NCBI RefSeq assembly: GCF_000426865.1
Contig: NZ_KE384581.1
Location: forward strand, 186,001-250,000
Source: Citrifermentans bremense R1
Lineage (GTDB): Bacteria > Desulfobacterota > Desulfuromonadia > Geobacterales > Geobacteraceae
Direction: 5' to 3'
DNA: 64,000 bases
Shown: positions 25,988 through 36,221 of the stretch, one piece after another
How the letters are laid out: each line of letters begins with the position of its first letter
Position numbering within the stretch: the stretch's first letter is position 1
Translations under genes and position numbers: made by a program
The notes under the pieces: model-generated
The model's input: the letters and a program-made list of their open reading frames with translations, nothing else
What the model was told of the DNA's origin: nothing
The model's database searches: none

Positions 25988-26016
25988 TTTTATTCCCCCC
26001 CTCTGAAGGGGGGCGT
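25988..26016. terminator. short GC-rich hairpin
   Basis: CCCCCC-TCTGAA-GGGGGG with a T-rich TTTTATT on its left could end minus-strand transcripts or separate the divergent units. The gap 25823-26097 otherwise holds only promoter-like AT-rich DNA. Confidence 0.4.
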
Positions 26017-26097
26017 TGCTCATGAGTATCTCGTTGATTTTTTGCCGGCAACTTTATATAGTGGCGCGATAGTTCTGAAGACAAAGGAAGGACCAGT

Positions 26098-26616
26098 ATG
26101 ATACGCACAATACTCACCTATCCGGACCCTGAGCTGAAGAAGCGCTCACTGCCGGTTACCGTTATCACCGACAAGACCCGCGAGTTGGCTCGGGACATGG
26201 CCGAGACCATGTACGACGCCCCCGGAGTGGGGCTTGCCGCCCCACAGATAGGGGTGCACCAGCGCATCATCGTCATCGACGTCTCCGGAAAGGACGAGAC
26301 GCCCGAGCTGATCGTCGCCATCAACCCCGAGATCGTCCACGCCGAGGGGGAGGCGTTCGAGGAGGAAGGGTGCCTGTCGGTCCCCAAATTCTCCGCCAAC
26401 GTGCGCCGGCACGCCCGCATCGTGGTGAAGGCGCTCAACCTGGACGGCGAGGAAGTGACCTTCCGCGCCGACGACCTCCTGTCCATAGCCTTCCAGCACG
26501 AGATCGACCACCTGGACGGCGTGCTCTTCATCGACCATCTTTCCCCGCTCAAGAAAGGGATCTTCCGCAAGCGCTACCAGCGTGCCTTGGACGAAGCAAA
26601 GGAGCTTAACCGATGA
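26098..26616 (+). CDS. def: peptide deformylase
   Basis: Removes the N-formyl group from nascent proteins. The 172-residue product has all three family motifs: GVGLAAPQIG (about 43-52), EGCLSVP (metal Cys92) and QHEIDHLDG (metal His134 and His138, catalytic Glu). Start ATG 26098 follows AAGGAAGGA. It overlaps fmt by four bases (ATGA), the usual def-fmt operon. Confidence 0.97.
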   Translation: MIRTILTYPDPELKKRSLPVTVITDKTRELARDMAETMYDAPGVGLAAPQIGVHQRIIVIDVSGKDETPELIVAINPEIVHAEGEAFEEEGCLSVPKFSANVRRHARIVVKALNLDGEEVTFRADDLLSIAFQHEIDHLDGVLFIDHLSPLKKGIFRKRYQRALDEAKELNR

Positions 26617-27569
26617 CCGGTATGCGCATCGTCTTCATGGGGACCCCCGAATTCGCCTGCCCCACCTTGCGCACGCTGATTGAGCGCGGCGAGCAGGTGG
26701 TGGCCGTGGTCACCCAGCCCGACCGCCCCAAGGGGCGCGGGCAGCAGACCCTCCCCCCGCCGGTTAAGGTCGTCGCCGAGCAGCACGGGATACCGGTGCT
26801 GCAGCCGGTTAAGGTGCGGCTTCCCGAATCGATCGAAGAGATCCGGGGCCTTAACCCCGACCTCATCGTGGTGATCGCTTTCGGGCAGATCCTGCCCAAG
26901 GCGCTGCTCGACATCCCCAAATACGGCTGCATCAACGTGCACGCCTCGCTTTTGCCGCGCTACCGCGGCGCCGCGCCCTTGAACTGGTGCATCATCAACG
27001 GCGAGAACGAGACCGGGGTCACCACCATGATGATGGACGTGGGGCTCGACACGGGCGACATGCTCCTGAAGCGCTCCACCCCCATCGGCGCCGACGAGGA
27101 TACGCAGAGCCTGCACGACCGGATGTCGCAGCTTGGGGCGGAACTCCTCGCCGAGACGCTGGACCGGCTGGCCCGGGGCGAACTGGTCCCGGAGAAGCAG
27201 GACGACGCGCTCACCTGCTACGCCCCGATGATGAAGAAAGAGGACGGTCTCATCGACTGGAGCCGGGACGCGCAGGCCATCAAGAACCAGGTCCGCGGCA
27301 TGACCCCTTGGCCGGGGGCCTACAGCTTCCTGGACGACAAGCTTTTGAAGGTCTTCCGCGTTCAGACCGCTTCGGGGAGCGGCGCGCCGGGCGAGATCCT
27401 CTCCTTGGGCCGCGACGGCATCGAGGTCGCCTGCGGCACCGGGAGCCTGCTGATCGCGGAACTGCAGCTCGAAGGGAAGAAGCGCCTGCCGGCGGGTGAC
27501 TTCCTCGCAGGGTACAAACTTCAGCCGGGGTGCACCCTCGGAAAGAAGGAGGCTTCGGTTGGGGAATAA
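26613..27569 (+). CDS. fmt: methionyl-tRNA formyltransferase
   Basis: Formylates initiator Met-tRNA using 10-formyl-THF. The 318-residue product carries MRIVFMGTPEFACPTL, VTQPDRPKGRG, VIAFGQILPKALLDIP, the active-site INVHASLLPRYRGAAPLNW and GVTTMMMDVGLDTGDML, followed by the C-terminal OB domain (GAPGEILSLGRDGIEVACG). The start may be 26613 or the in-frame ATG 26622 that fits the family start MRIVFMG. It is coupled to def, and the DUF116 gene begins within its last codons. Confidence 0.97.
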   Translation: MTGMRIVFMGTPEFACPTLRTLIERGEQVVAVVTQPDRPKGRGQQTLPPPVKVVAEQHGIPVLQPVKVRLPESIEEIRGLNPDLIVVIAFGQILPKALLDIPKYGCINVHASLLPRYRGAAPLNWCIINGENETGVTTMMMDVGLDTGDMLLKRSTPIGADEDTQSLHDRMSQLGAELLAETLDRLARGELVPEKQDDALTCYAPMMKKEDGLIDWSRDAQAIKNQVRGMTPWPGAYSFLDDKLLKVFRVQTASGSGAPGEILSLGRDGIEVACGTGSLLIAELQLEGKKRLPAGDFLAGYKLQPGCTLGKKEASVGE

Positions 27570-28329
27570 AGGGCCGTGCCAGGGGCCTCCACAGAAGCGC
27601 CTCTTCGTGGCACTGATGGGGGTGACCTGTCTTCTGGTGGTGGGGCTCATCTACCTGGGGTGGTGGATCCCGACCATGGGGCTCACTAATATCCATCCCG
27701 GCCTGCCGCGCATAGTGGGCATGGTATTCGGCGTGCTCTCCGGCATGGCGGTCCTCGGAACCCTTCTTTTGGTGCTCACCACGGCGCTCGGGAAGGACAT
27801 CCTCGGCACCAGGTTCATGCGTGGGGTGGTGATCAAGTTCCTGCTGCCGCTCATCGAGCGGATCGGCAGCCTCTGCGGCATCTCCAAGGACACCATCCGC
27901 CAGTCCTTCGTCGCCATGAACAACTCCCTGGTCATCTCGCAACGCCTCAAGGTCAAGCCGGACCGGATCCTGATCCTGCTCCCGCACTGCCTGCAGCTCT
28001 CCCAATGCGAGATCAAGGTGACCGGCGACATCAACAAGTGCCTGCGCTGCGGCAGGTGCGACATCATGGGGCTCGCCGAACTGGCGCAGAAGTACCAGGT
28101 GGAGATGTCCGTCGCCACCGGCGGCACCCTGGCCCGCAAGGTCATCATCGAGAAGCGCCCCAAGCTGGTATTGGCCGTCGCCTGCGAGCGCGACCTCACC
28201 TCCGGCATCAAGGACTGTTACCCCCTCCCGGTGATCGGGGTCCTGAACGATCGCCCCTACGGCCCCTGCATCGACACGCGGGTCGACGTGGAGAAGATAG
28301 AAGCCGCGCTACGCAGCGTCTTGGTGTAG
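27559..28329 (+). CDS. DUF116 family membrane-associated cysteine-rich protein
   Basis: A 256-residue protein with two N-terminal transmembrane helices (about 14-38 and 52-75). A cytoplasmic domain follows, rich in conserved Cys: LLPHCLQLSQCEIK, INKCLRCGRCDIMGL, VAVACERDL and YGPCIDT. DUF116 proteins are repeatedly found after fmt in bacteria; the cysteines suggest a metal or iron-sulfur site. The start is a TTG at 27559, chosen because GGAGG sits 5-6 bases before it and it overlaps the end of fmt. Function is not established. Confidence 0.85.
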   Translation: MGNKGPCQGPPQKRLFVALMGVTCLLVVGLIYLGWWIPTMGLTNIHPGLPRIVGMVFGVLSGMAVLGTLLLVLTTALGKDILGTRFMRGVVIKFLLPLIERIGSLCGISKDTIRQSFVAMNNSLVISQRLKVKPDRILILLPHCLQLSQCEIKVTGDINKCLRCGRCDIMGLAELAQKYQVEMSVATGGTLARKVIIEKRPKLVLAVACERDLTSGIKDCYPLPVIGVLNDRPYGPCIDTRVDVEKIEAALRSVLV

Positions 28330-28336
28330 AAATCCT

Positions 28337-29299
28337 ATGAGCGGATCCCCCCTGGCGAAACTCCCCGCCTTTTCTCTTTTCCTGGCGCTTTTGCTGCTTT
28401 TTTGCGCCGCACAGGCCCAGGCCGCGCAGATAACGGAATACCGCGTCATCCGCGAGCCGGTGAGCGACCGCTCCGGCAAACGGCTCCTCGCGGTCCGCAG
28501 TTTCAAATGCGACGGCGTCCCGCGCCTGCTTGCCGTCGACCCGGAAACGCTTGCGAGCTACGATCTTCCGGCCGACTCGTTGAAAAAAAGCGGCGTCGCC
28601 GGCTCTGACGCTTTCCGGGCCACCAGGCTCGCCCGTGCGCTCAATAAGTACAACTCCCCGCCGTACCGGCTGCAAAACGGCGGGGCGGTCCACGCCGAGA
28701 CGCAGGTCGAGGGGCTTTTCCTCACCGTCGACCTCTGCCCCTCCAAGCGCCCCTTCGAGCGGGAGCTCTTCGAGGTGACCGCCGCCCTAGGCCATGGCCG
28801 CGCCGTCCCGGTGGCCGTAATGATCTCCGGGGTGTGGCTCTCCACCCATCCGCAGGAGCTCTCCTACCTGAAAGAGGCGATAGCCTCGGGGAAGCTGGCC
28901 GTGACCTGGGTGAACCATTCGTACCACCACCATTACGACCCCAAGGTCCCTCTGGCGGAGAACTTCCTGCTCGCTCCGGGGACCGACCCGATGCAGGAGG
29001 TGCTGCAGGCGGAACAACTCCTCCTTTCCCAGGGGCTCGTCCCTTCCCCGTTTTTCCGCTTCCCGGGGCTTGTTTCCGACGGAGCCTGGATGCAGCGGCT
29101 CAAAGAGCTCTCGCTGATCCCCATCGGGAGCGACGCCTGGCTTGCCAAGGGAGAGGCGCCCCGCCCGGGAAGCTTCATCCTGGTGCACGGCAACGGCAAC
29201 GAGCCAAAAGGGGTGAAGCTGCTCTTGCCGATCTTGAAGGAAAAGGCGCCGCGCCTTTTGCCGCTTGCCGCCGCCTTCGGCGCCAAGGCGGAACCCTAG
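28337..29299 (+). CDS. exported polysaccharide deacetylase-like protein
   Basis: A 320-residue protein with a signal peptide (FSLFLALLLLFCAAQAQA). The NodB-like fold is suggested by LFLTVDLCPSKRPF, AVTWVNHSYHHHYDP (the metal-binding His cluster), FFRFPGLVSDG and a late SFILVHGNGNE. In typical enzymes the first motif has two Asp; here it reads TVDLCP, so only one is present. Substrate may be cell-wall glycan. The ATG at 28337 lacks a good ribosome site, so coupling to the gene 8 bases upstream is likely. The NlpC/P60 gene follows. Confidence 0.8.
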   Translation: MSGSPLAKLPAFSLFLALLLLFCAAQAQAAQITEYRVIREPVSDRSGKRLLAVRSFKCDGVPRLLAVDPETLASYDLPADSLKKSGVAGSDAFRATRLARALNKYNSPPYRLQNGGAVHAETQVEGLFLTVDLCPSKRPFERELFEVTAALGHGRAVPVAVMISGVWLSTHPQELSYLKEAIASGKLAVTWVNHSYHHHYDPKVPLAENFLLAPGTDPMQEVLQAEQLLLSQGLVPSPFFRFPGLVSDGAWMQRLKELSLIPIGSDAWLAKGEAPRPGSFILVHGNGNEPKGVKLLLPILKEKAPRLLPLAAAFGAKAEP

Positions 29300-29310
29300 A
29301 GGATAAAGAG

Positions 29311-30153
29311 ATGAAGACGATGTTCCTTGCGCTTTTGGCGCTTCCCATATTCTCTCCCGCTGCCCATGCCGCAGATCACCCCCGCTACGCCGTCGCCGTC
29401 GCCGCCACCCCCGTCCTCAATACCCCCGACTTCGCCAAGACCTTCAGCGGCAAGGTGAAGCTAGACCCCTGCAAGGGGGTGCGCCCCGTCGAGTTCATCG
29501 CCTTTCCCGGCACCCTGTTCCGGATCGAGGGGGAGCAGGAAAGGGACGGCGTCAAGGTGTACCGGGTCACCAGCAACGATTACCCCTACCCGACGAAGAC
29601 CGGCCTCTTCGTGGACGCGCGCTTCGTGGAGGCGGTGGAGGGGACGCCCCGCGAGCGGCAGCGGACCCTTCCCGAGCCCGCCGAGATACGGAAAAGGCTT
29701 CTCTCCGCGGTGGGGAGGCCCTACGTCTGGGGGGGAAACTTCAAGGAAGGTGTGCCGCTTTTGAGGACGCTCTACCCGCAGGGGGACCCGCTGTACGGGG
29801 TGGACTGCACCGGGCTTCTCTACGAGGCGACCGACGGCTATACCCCGAGGAACAGCTCGTACCTCACCCGCTACGGTAAAGGGGTGAAGGTGGCGGGGCT
29901 CTCCGCGGCGGAGATCGCCAGAAAGCTGGAACCGCTGGACCTCGTGGCCTACAAGGGGCACGTGATGATGGTTGTGGACGAGGATTCGATCATCCAGAGC
30001 GTGATGGGGTGCGGCGGCGGGAAAAAAGGGGTGGTGCTTTCCTCCAGGGAGGAGACCCTGAAGAAACTGATGCGGACCCGGGAGCCGGCGGACCGGTACC
30101 CGAAGGGCGCTGCCGGGGAGAAGAGCTTCGTGGTGCGCCGCTGGCTTCGCTAG
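29311..30153 (+). CDS. exported NlpC/P60-type cysteine peptidase-like protein
   Basis: A 280-residue protein: signal peptide (MFLALLALPIFSPAAHA), an N-terminal SH3-like stretch (about 20-115) and an NlpC/P60 domain. The likely nucleophile Cys lies in YGVDCTGLLYEATDGY and the His in YKGHVMMVVDED. GRPYVWGGNFKEG precedes the Cys as in P60 enzymes, which cut peptidoglycan stem peptides. AGAGGA lies 7 bases before ATG 29311. It follows the deacetylase gene by 11 bases, suggesting one envelope-related unit. Confidence 0.87.
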   Translation: MKTMFLALLALPIFSPAAHAADHPRYAVAVAATPVLNTPDFAKTFSGKVKLDPCKGVRPVEFIAFPGTLFRIEGEQERDGVKVYRVTSNDYPYPTKTGLFVDARFVEAVEGTPRERQRTLPEPAEIRKRLLSAVGRPYVWGGNFKEGVPLLRTLYPQGDPLYGVDCTGLLYEATDGYTPRNSSYLTRYGKGVKVAGLSAAEIARKLEPLDLVAYKGHVMMVVDEDSIIQSVMGCGGGKKGVVLSSREETLKKLMRTREPADRYPKGAAGEKSFVVRRWLR

Positions 30154-30167
30154 CCCGGCCGCGGCAA

Positions 30168-31205
30168 TCAGCAGGTAGCGGCCGGAAGCACCAGGTTGAG
30201 GGGCTTCTTCCCGCCCGCTCGGTGGGAGTCGCACTCCGGGAACTCCTCGCTCGACGGTAGCGGCCCGTCGGGGACCACGGCCAGAAACACCTTGACCACC
30301 GCCGGGTCCAGCGCCGTGCCCGCCATCTCGCGCACCATCTCGCGCGCCTTCTCGAAGCTATATGCTTTGCGGTAGGACCGGTCCGAGGTGAGGGCGTCGT
30401 AGACGTCGGCCACCGAAACGATGCGCGCCTCGATGGGAATCTCCTCCCCCATGAGTTGGGAGGGGTAGCCGCTGCCGTCGTACTTCTCATGATGGTAGTG
30501 GATGATGTTCCGCGCCACCTGGGACAGGTCGGCTTTCTCCGCCACCTCCACCCCCCAGCCGGTGTGCATCTTCATGGTCTCGAACTCGTCCTCGCTCAAC
30601 TTGTCCGGACCGTTCAGTATGAACTCCGATACTCCGATCTTGCCGCAGTCGTGCAGCCAGCTTCCGTACTTGATCTGCCGCTGCATCTCCTTCGCTATCC
30701 CCATCGCCTCGGCGACCAAGAGCGCGTAGACCGCGACACGGTCGCAGTGCCCCTTGGTGCTCGGGTCCTTGAGTTCAATGGTCTGCGCCAGGGAACGGAG
30801 CACCGCCTCGTCCTCGCGCCGTATGTCATGAACGGTGCGGTAGCGCCTCAACCCCTCCTGCACCACCTCGACGATTTCCTCGTCCTTCCACGGTTTCATC
30901 AGACAGCGGTAGACCTCGGAACTGTTGATGGCGGCAAGCGCCGTCGGGAGGTCGACGTGGGAAGAGATGAGCACCTTCACCGTGTCCGGCGAGACGTTCC
31001 TGAGCTCGCGCAGGAACTCCAGCCCCGACATCCCCGGCATCTGGTTGTCCGACACCACTACCGCTATCTCGTGCTTTTTGAAGAGTTCCAGGGCCTCTTC
31101 CGCGTCGCTGGCGGCGAGGGGGTCGATGCCGTGCGACCTCAGCAGGTCGCCCAGCGCCTGGAGTACCAGCTTGTTGTCGTCCACAAAGAGTATCTCTGCC
31201 GCCAT
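30168..31205 (-). CDS. HD-GYP response regulator
   Basis: A 345-residue regulator. The receiver domain (residues 4-120) has the DD pocket in FVDDNKLVL and phosphoacceptor Asp53 in VVVSDNQMPGMS. The HD-GYP domain (about 150-320) has STKGHCDRVAVYALL, LHDCGKIGVSE, HTGWGVEVAE and YHHEKYDGSGYP, so it is likely an active c-di-GMP phosphodiesterase. Start 31205 places the receiver at the N-terminus; the frame extends to 31298 but adds an unlikely leader. No sensor kinase is adjacent. Confidence 0.92.
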   Translation of the reverse strand: MAAEILFVDDNKLVLQALGDLLRSHGIDPLAASDAEEALELFKKHEIAVVVSDNQMPGMSGLEFLRELRNVSPDTVKVLISSHVDLPTALAAINSSEVYRCLMKPWKDEEIVEVVQEGLRRYRTVHDIRREDEAVLRSLAQTIELKDPSTKGHCDRVAVYALLVAEAMGIAKEMQRQIKYGSWLHDCGKIGVSEFILNGPDKLSEDEFETMKMHTGWGVEVAEKADLSQVARNIIHYHHEKYDGSGYPSQLMGEEIPIEARIVSVADVYDALTSDRSYRKAYSFEKAREMVREMAGTALDPAVVKVFLAVVPDGPLPSSEEFPECDSHRAGGKKPLNLVLPAATC

Positions 31206-31351
31206 CTTCACCGCCCCCGTCTGCGCCTGACGCTGATGCGGCGCGGAACCGTCTCGGTCCGTTAGCCGCAACCAATTTGTGGCATAGTAGTCTTTCATGA
31301 AATTGTTGTCAATTTTAAACTAATGGGAAGCGGGGACGGGGGAGCCTTGGG

Positions 31352-32758
31352 CTATTCGGCGCAGCAGGAGAGTTGGTCCAGGTTTCTGCTGAAGGCCTGC
31401 GCGCAGAGCCGCAACCCTTCACCCATCGACGGGTAGACGTGGAGGGTGTCGGCCAGTTCGGCGACGGTCATGCGGCAACGGATGGCGAGGGCGGCCTCGT
31501 TGATGATGTCGGCCCCGCGGTGCAGGCAGAGGTGCACGCCGAGTATCCTTCCGGTCCCTGTCTCGGCGACGATCTTGACGGCGCCGGCGAGAGCGCCCGT
31601 GACGTGCGCCTTCGCGATGGCGGAGGCGGGGATGGTGTGGCTTTCTACCTCGAACCCGGCCCGGCGCGCTCCCTCTTCGCTGTAGCCGACGGTTCCGACC
31701 TCCGGGTCGGTGAAGATGGCCATGGGGAGGGTCTGGTAGTCGAGGGCGCAGTTGCAGCCGGTCTCCAGCATGTTGTCCACGGCGGCGATCCCCTCGCGGG
31801 CGCCGACGGTGGCGATCTGCATCCGGCCGGTGACGTCGCCTGCGGCCCAGATCCCGGGGGAGGAGGTGCGCATCTGCTCGTCCACCACGATGAACCCCCT
31901 TTGGTCCACCTGCACCCCGGCCTGCTCGAGGCCTAAGCCTTCGGCGGCGGGGGCGGTACCGACGGCCACGAGGAGCTGCTGCGACTCAAGGCAGGTGCGT
32001 TCCCCCCCGACCAGCGCCTCGACCCTCACGCCGTCGCCGTGCCGGCAGGCGCTCAGCACCGAGGCATTCAGGATGATGCGCATCCCCTCGGAGGCGAGGA
32101 CGTCCTGCAAGGCCAGGGCGGGCTCCGCCTCGATCGCGGGAAGCACCCTCTGCCCGTGCTCCAGGACGGTTACCTTTACCCCCAGCCTAAGGAACATCTG
32201 TCCCAGCTCCAAGGCGATGACGCCGCCGCCGATGATGGTGAGCGATGCGGGGATTTTTTTCAGCATCAGCGCGCTCTTGCTGGTCAGGAAAGGGGTCTCG
32301 TCGAGTCCTGCGATGGGGGGGACGCGGGGGACGCCTCCGGCGGCGATGAGGAACCGGCTCCCGGTGAGGCGCCGCTCCCCGACCCGGACGGTGTCGGGGG
32401 AGGTGAAGACCGCCATCCCCTTGACCAGGGTGAGCCCGGGGACGTTTTTGAGCACGTCCAGGTACTTGGTCGTTCTCAGCCTTTGCACCACGTTCAGCTT
32501 GTGGGAGTCGAGAAGCGGGAAGTCGAGCGCGCCGCTTAGCGCGCCGAGGCCGAGCCGCTCGCCCAGTTGCGCCTCGTGCCGGAAGAGCGCCGCGTGGATC
32601 AGGATCTTGCTGGGGATGCACCCCCAGTTGATGCAGGTCCCGCCGAGGGCGCTTCGCTCGATCATGATGGAGGCTGCACCCCGCTCCTGCGCCCTGAGCG
32701 CTGCGGCGAAGGCGGTGGAGCCGGAGCCAACGATGATGATTTCGGGTTGCTGGTTCAT
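31352..32758 (-). CDS. MerA-like FAD-dependent pyridine nucleotide-disulfide oxidoreductase
   Basis: A 468-residue flavoprotein. FAD loop IIVGSGSTAFAAALRAQ, redox-active disulfide GGTCINWGCIPSK (Cys42 and Cys47), NAD(P) motif TIIGGGVIALELGQ, second FAD motif IWAAGDVTG and dimer domain with YPSMGEGLRL. It ends LSCCAE, the vicinal Cys pair diagnostic of mercuric reductases (MerA), and lacks the N-terminal heavy-metal domain of some MerA proteins. No merR, merT or merP lies near, so mercury detoxification is inferred from the C-terminus only. Start 32758 follows GGTGGGGG. Confidence 0.85.
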   Translation of the reverse strand: MNQQPEIIIVGSGSTAFAAALRAQERGAASIMIERSALGGTCINWGCIPSKILIHAALFRHEAQLGERLGLGALSGALDFPLLDSHKLNVVQRLRTTKYLDVLKNVPGLTLVKGMAVFTSPDTVRVGERRLTGSRFLIAAGGVPRVPPIAGLDETPFLTSKSALMLKKIPASLTIIGGGVIALELGQMFLRLGVKVTVLEHGQRVLPAIEAEPALALQDVLASEGMRIILNASVLSACRHGDGVRVEALVGGERTCLESQQLLVAVGTAPAAEGLGLEQAGVQVDQRGFIVVDEQMRTSSPGIWAAGDVTGRMQIATVGAREGIAAVDNMLETGCNCALDYQTLPMAIFTDPEVGTVGYSEEGARRAGFEVESHTIPASAIAKAHVTGALAGAVKIVAETGTGRILGVHLCLHRGADIINEAALAIRCRMTVAELADTLHVYPSMGEGLRLCAQAFSRNLDQLSCCAE

Positions 32759-32885
32759 CTGAAATTACCCCCACCTCAGTGTACCTTGAACGCCAGTTTC
32801 GGTAAACGGGAAGAATAAAGAGACCTTTGCACCCATGTCGCCGTCGAGCGTAGGTTTAAAGGCGCGTTTTTTGCCACTGTCTGTT

Positions 32886-32915
32886 TCTAGCTTCCCCTCC
32901 CGCCAGGGGAGGGGG
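32886..32915. repeat. short GC-rich inverted repeat
   Basis: TTCCCCTCCC and GGGAGGGG-type arms around CGCCA, in the gap between the MerA-like gene and glyQ. Like the other intergenic palindromes it may be a REP fragment. Confidence 0.45.
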
Positions 32916-32977
32916 GACTTTTTCCGCTATTGCGACATCCAACGGCAGGTTTTTGCCCTCTTGACGGGCGATATTCC

Positions 32978-33006
32978 TTGACAGCCGCTTCTCAGGTATT
33001 GTAATC
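32978..33006 (+). promoter_or_regulatory. candidate glyQS promoter
   Basis: TTGACA (32978-32983) with a 17-base spacer to GTAATC (33001-33006), or 13 bases to TATTGT. It lies 80-100 bases upstream of glyQ. Pattern match only; no T-box feature was recognised. Confidence 0.45.
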
Positions 33007-33088
33007 TGGCGAGCCTAACTGTTTGGATACAGTAAACTTTTTTTGCGATGGACGCAGAGTCTGAAATAACGAGTTGATCGGAGGCGGC

Positions 33089-33966
<878 letters not shown>

Positions 33967-33967
<1 letters not shown>

Positions 33968-36030
33968 TGGCTAAGGACCTGTTTCTGGAGATAGGTTGCG
34001 AAGAGATCCCGGCCGGCTTCGTCCCCAAGGCGATGGCCGACATGGAGCTTTTGATCAAGAAAGAGTTCGACAGCGCCCGCATCGAGTACGGCGAGATCGT
34101 GACGCTCGGTACCCCGCGCCGCCTGGTGCTGGCCGTTAAGGGGGTCGCCGAGAGGCAGCCCGACGCGGAGCTGACCGCGATGGGGCCGGCCAAAAGCCAC
34201 GCCTACGACGCAGACGGCAACCCCACCAAGGCAGCCCAAGGGTTCGCCCGCGGCCAGGGGATCGACGTCTCGCAGCTGAAGCTCGTGACCACGGAGAAAG
34301 GCGAGTATCTGGCCGCCGTGAAAAGCGAGATCGGCCGCGCAACCGCCGAGCTCCTCCCCGAGCTTTTGCCGCGCCTGATCGGGAACATCCCGTTCAAAAA
34401 GTCGATGCGCTGGGCCGATTTCGACGTCCGCTTCGCCCGCCCCATCCACTGGATCGTGGCGCTCTTCGACGGCAAGGTGGTTCCCTTCTCCTTCGGCAAC
34501 ATCGACAGCGGGAGCGCCTCGCGCGGCCACCGCTTCATGGCCAATACCTCTTTCCCGGTGCGCGACCTGGCCCACTACTTAGAGGAGTGCGAGCGCCATT
34601 TCGTCATCCCCGACCCGAACAAGCGCAAGGGGATCATCCGCGCCGAGATCGAGCGGGTGGCCAAGCAGGCCAAGGGTAACGTCCTTCCCGACGAGGCTCT
34701 CCTGGAGCAGGTGAGCTACCTGGTCGAGTACCCGAGCGCGGTGCACGGCACCTTCTCCCCCGACTTCCTGGTGGTGCCGCGCGAGGTGCTGATCACCTCC
34801 ATGCGCGAGCACCAGCGCTACTTCTCGCTGGTGGACGACGAGGGGAAACTCCTCCCCGGCTTCATCACCATCAACAACACCATCACCGAGGACCCGCAGG
34901 TGGTGGTCAAGGGGAACGAGAGGGTGCTCCGCGCCCGCCTCTCCGACGCCCGCTTCTTCTTCGACGAGGACCACAAGGTGAGGCTGGAAGCCCGCGTCGA
35001 GTCCCTTAAGAGCGTGGTGTACCAGGCGAAGCTCGGCACCTCCTACGAGAAGATGGAGCGCTTCCGCGAGCTCGCGAAGGGGCTTGCCGAACGGCTCAAC
35101 CCTGCAGTGACTAAGCAGGTCGAGCGCGCGGCTACGCTTTGCAAGGCGGATCTCGTCTCCGGCATGGTGGGGGAATTCCCCGAGGTGCAGGGGATCATGG
35201 GGCGCGAGTATGCGCTCCACGACGGCGAGGAGAAGGCAGTGGCTAACGCAATAGCCGAGCACTACCTCCCGACCCAGGCAGGGGGCGAGCTTCCCGCCTC
35301 CGACATCGGCGCCTTCGTCTCCTTGGCCGACAAGATGGACACCATCTGCGGCTGCTTCTCGGTCGGGCTCATCCCCACCGGTTCCGCGGACCCCTACGCG
35401 CTCAGGCGTTCGGCGCTCGGCATCATCAACATCATCCTGGACAAGGGTTACCGCGAGCCGCTCTCCGACTTCGTCAAGGCGTCGCTCGATCTCCTCTCCG
35501 CCAAGGCGACCCGGCCGCTTGCCGAGGTGCAAAAGGACGTCCTCGACTTCTTCCGCGGGCGCTTCGTGAACCTGATGGCGGACCGCTTCCCCTCCGACGC
35601 GGTGGAGGCGGTGGTCTCGGTCTCCTTCGACGACCTGGTCGAGGCTGCCGCGAAGATCGAGGCGCTGGCAGGCTTCCGTAACCGCGACGATTTCGGCCCT
35701 CTGGCCGTCGCCTTCAAGAGGGTCTGCAACATCGTCAAGGAAGGGGTGGATACCCCGGTTTCGGCCGAACTCTTCCAGGACGCCGCCGAAGGCGAACTGC
35801 ACCAGGCGCTGACGCAGGTCTCCGGCAAAGTGGCAGCCGCGCTCAAAGAGGCCGACTACCTGGCGGCCCTGACCGAGATCGCGACGCTGAAGCCCGCCGT
35901 CGACCTCTTCTTCGAGAAGGTCATGGTCATGGCCGAGGACGAACGGGTGCGCCAGAATCGCCTGGCGCTTCTCACCGGCATTGCGAGGCTCTTCGGAAGC
36001 CTGGCCGACTTCTCGAGGTTGTCGCCCTGA
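33967..36030 (+). CDS. glyS: glycine--tRNA ligase beta subunit
   Basis: A 687-residue protein with the HD-like and anticodon-binding domains of GlyS. Seen are MAKDLFLEIGCEEIPAGFVP, RWADFDVRFARPIHWIVALF, FVSLADKMDTI, TGSADPYALRRSALGIINII and the C-terminal DALR-like part. It binds tRNA for the reaction catalysed with GlyQ. A CAGCCG/CGGCTG hairpin after the stop is the likely terminator. Confidence 0.96.
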
Positions 36031-36112
36031 TGAAGAGGCTGCGGCAAAAGCAGATGAACGGGAACTTTAAGACCACATCCGCAGCAAAGAGGACGAAAAA
36101 TAACGCTCACGT

Positions 36113-36157
36113 AAACAGCCGTACGCGCCTGGAACCCAGGCCGGCGGCTGTTTGCCT
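36113..36157 (+). terminator. hairpin after glyS
   Basis: AAACAGCCG (36113-36121) pairs with CGGCTGTTT (36145-36153), and GCCTGG with CCAGGC inside. The T-tail is weak, so termination strength is uncertain. Confidence 0.55.
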
Positions 36158-36180
36158 TTCAAAAAAATAATTTGTATACT
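36152..36180 (+). promoter_or_regulatory. ppdK: promoter of ppdK
   Basis: TTGCCT (36152-36157), 17-base spacer, TATACT (36175-36180), an almost ideal -10, 42 bases before the ppdK start. The -35 overlaps the tail of the preceding hairpin. Confidence 0.6.
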
Positions 36181-36221
36181 CTAAGCTCGAAACTTATTAA
36201 AAACATCTGAGGAGGGTTTCA

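Noticed and set aside
31352-32758. mer operon
   Set aside because: Only the MerA-like gene is present; no merR, merT or merP.
36030-36170. 46-codon ORF overlapping the glyS stop
   Set aside because: Runs through the terminator hairpin and ppdK promoter; composition is Lys/Arg-rich noise.
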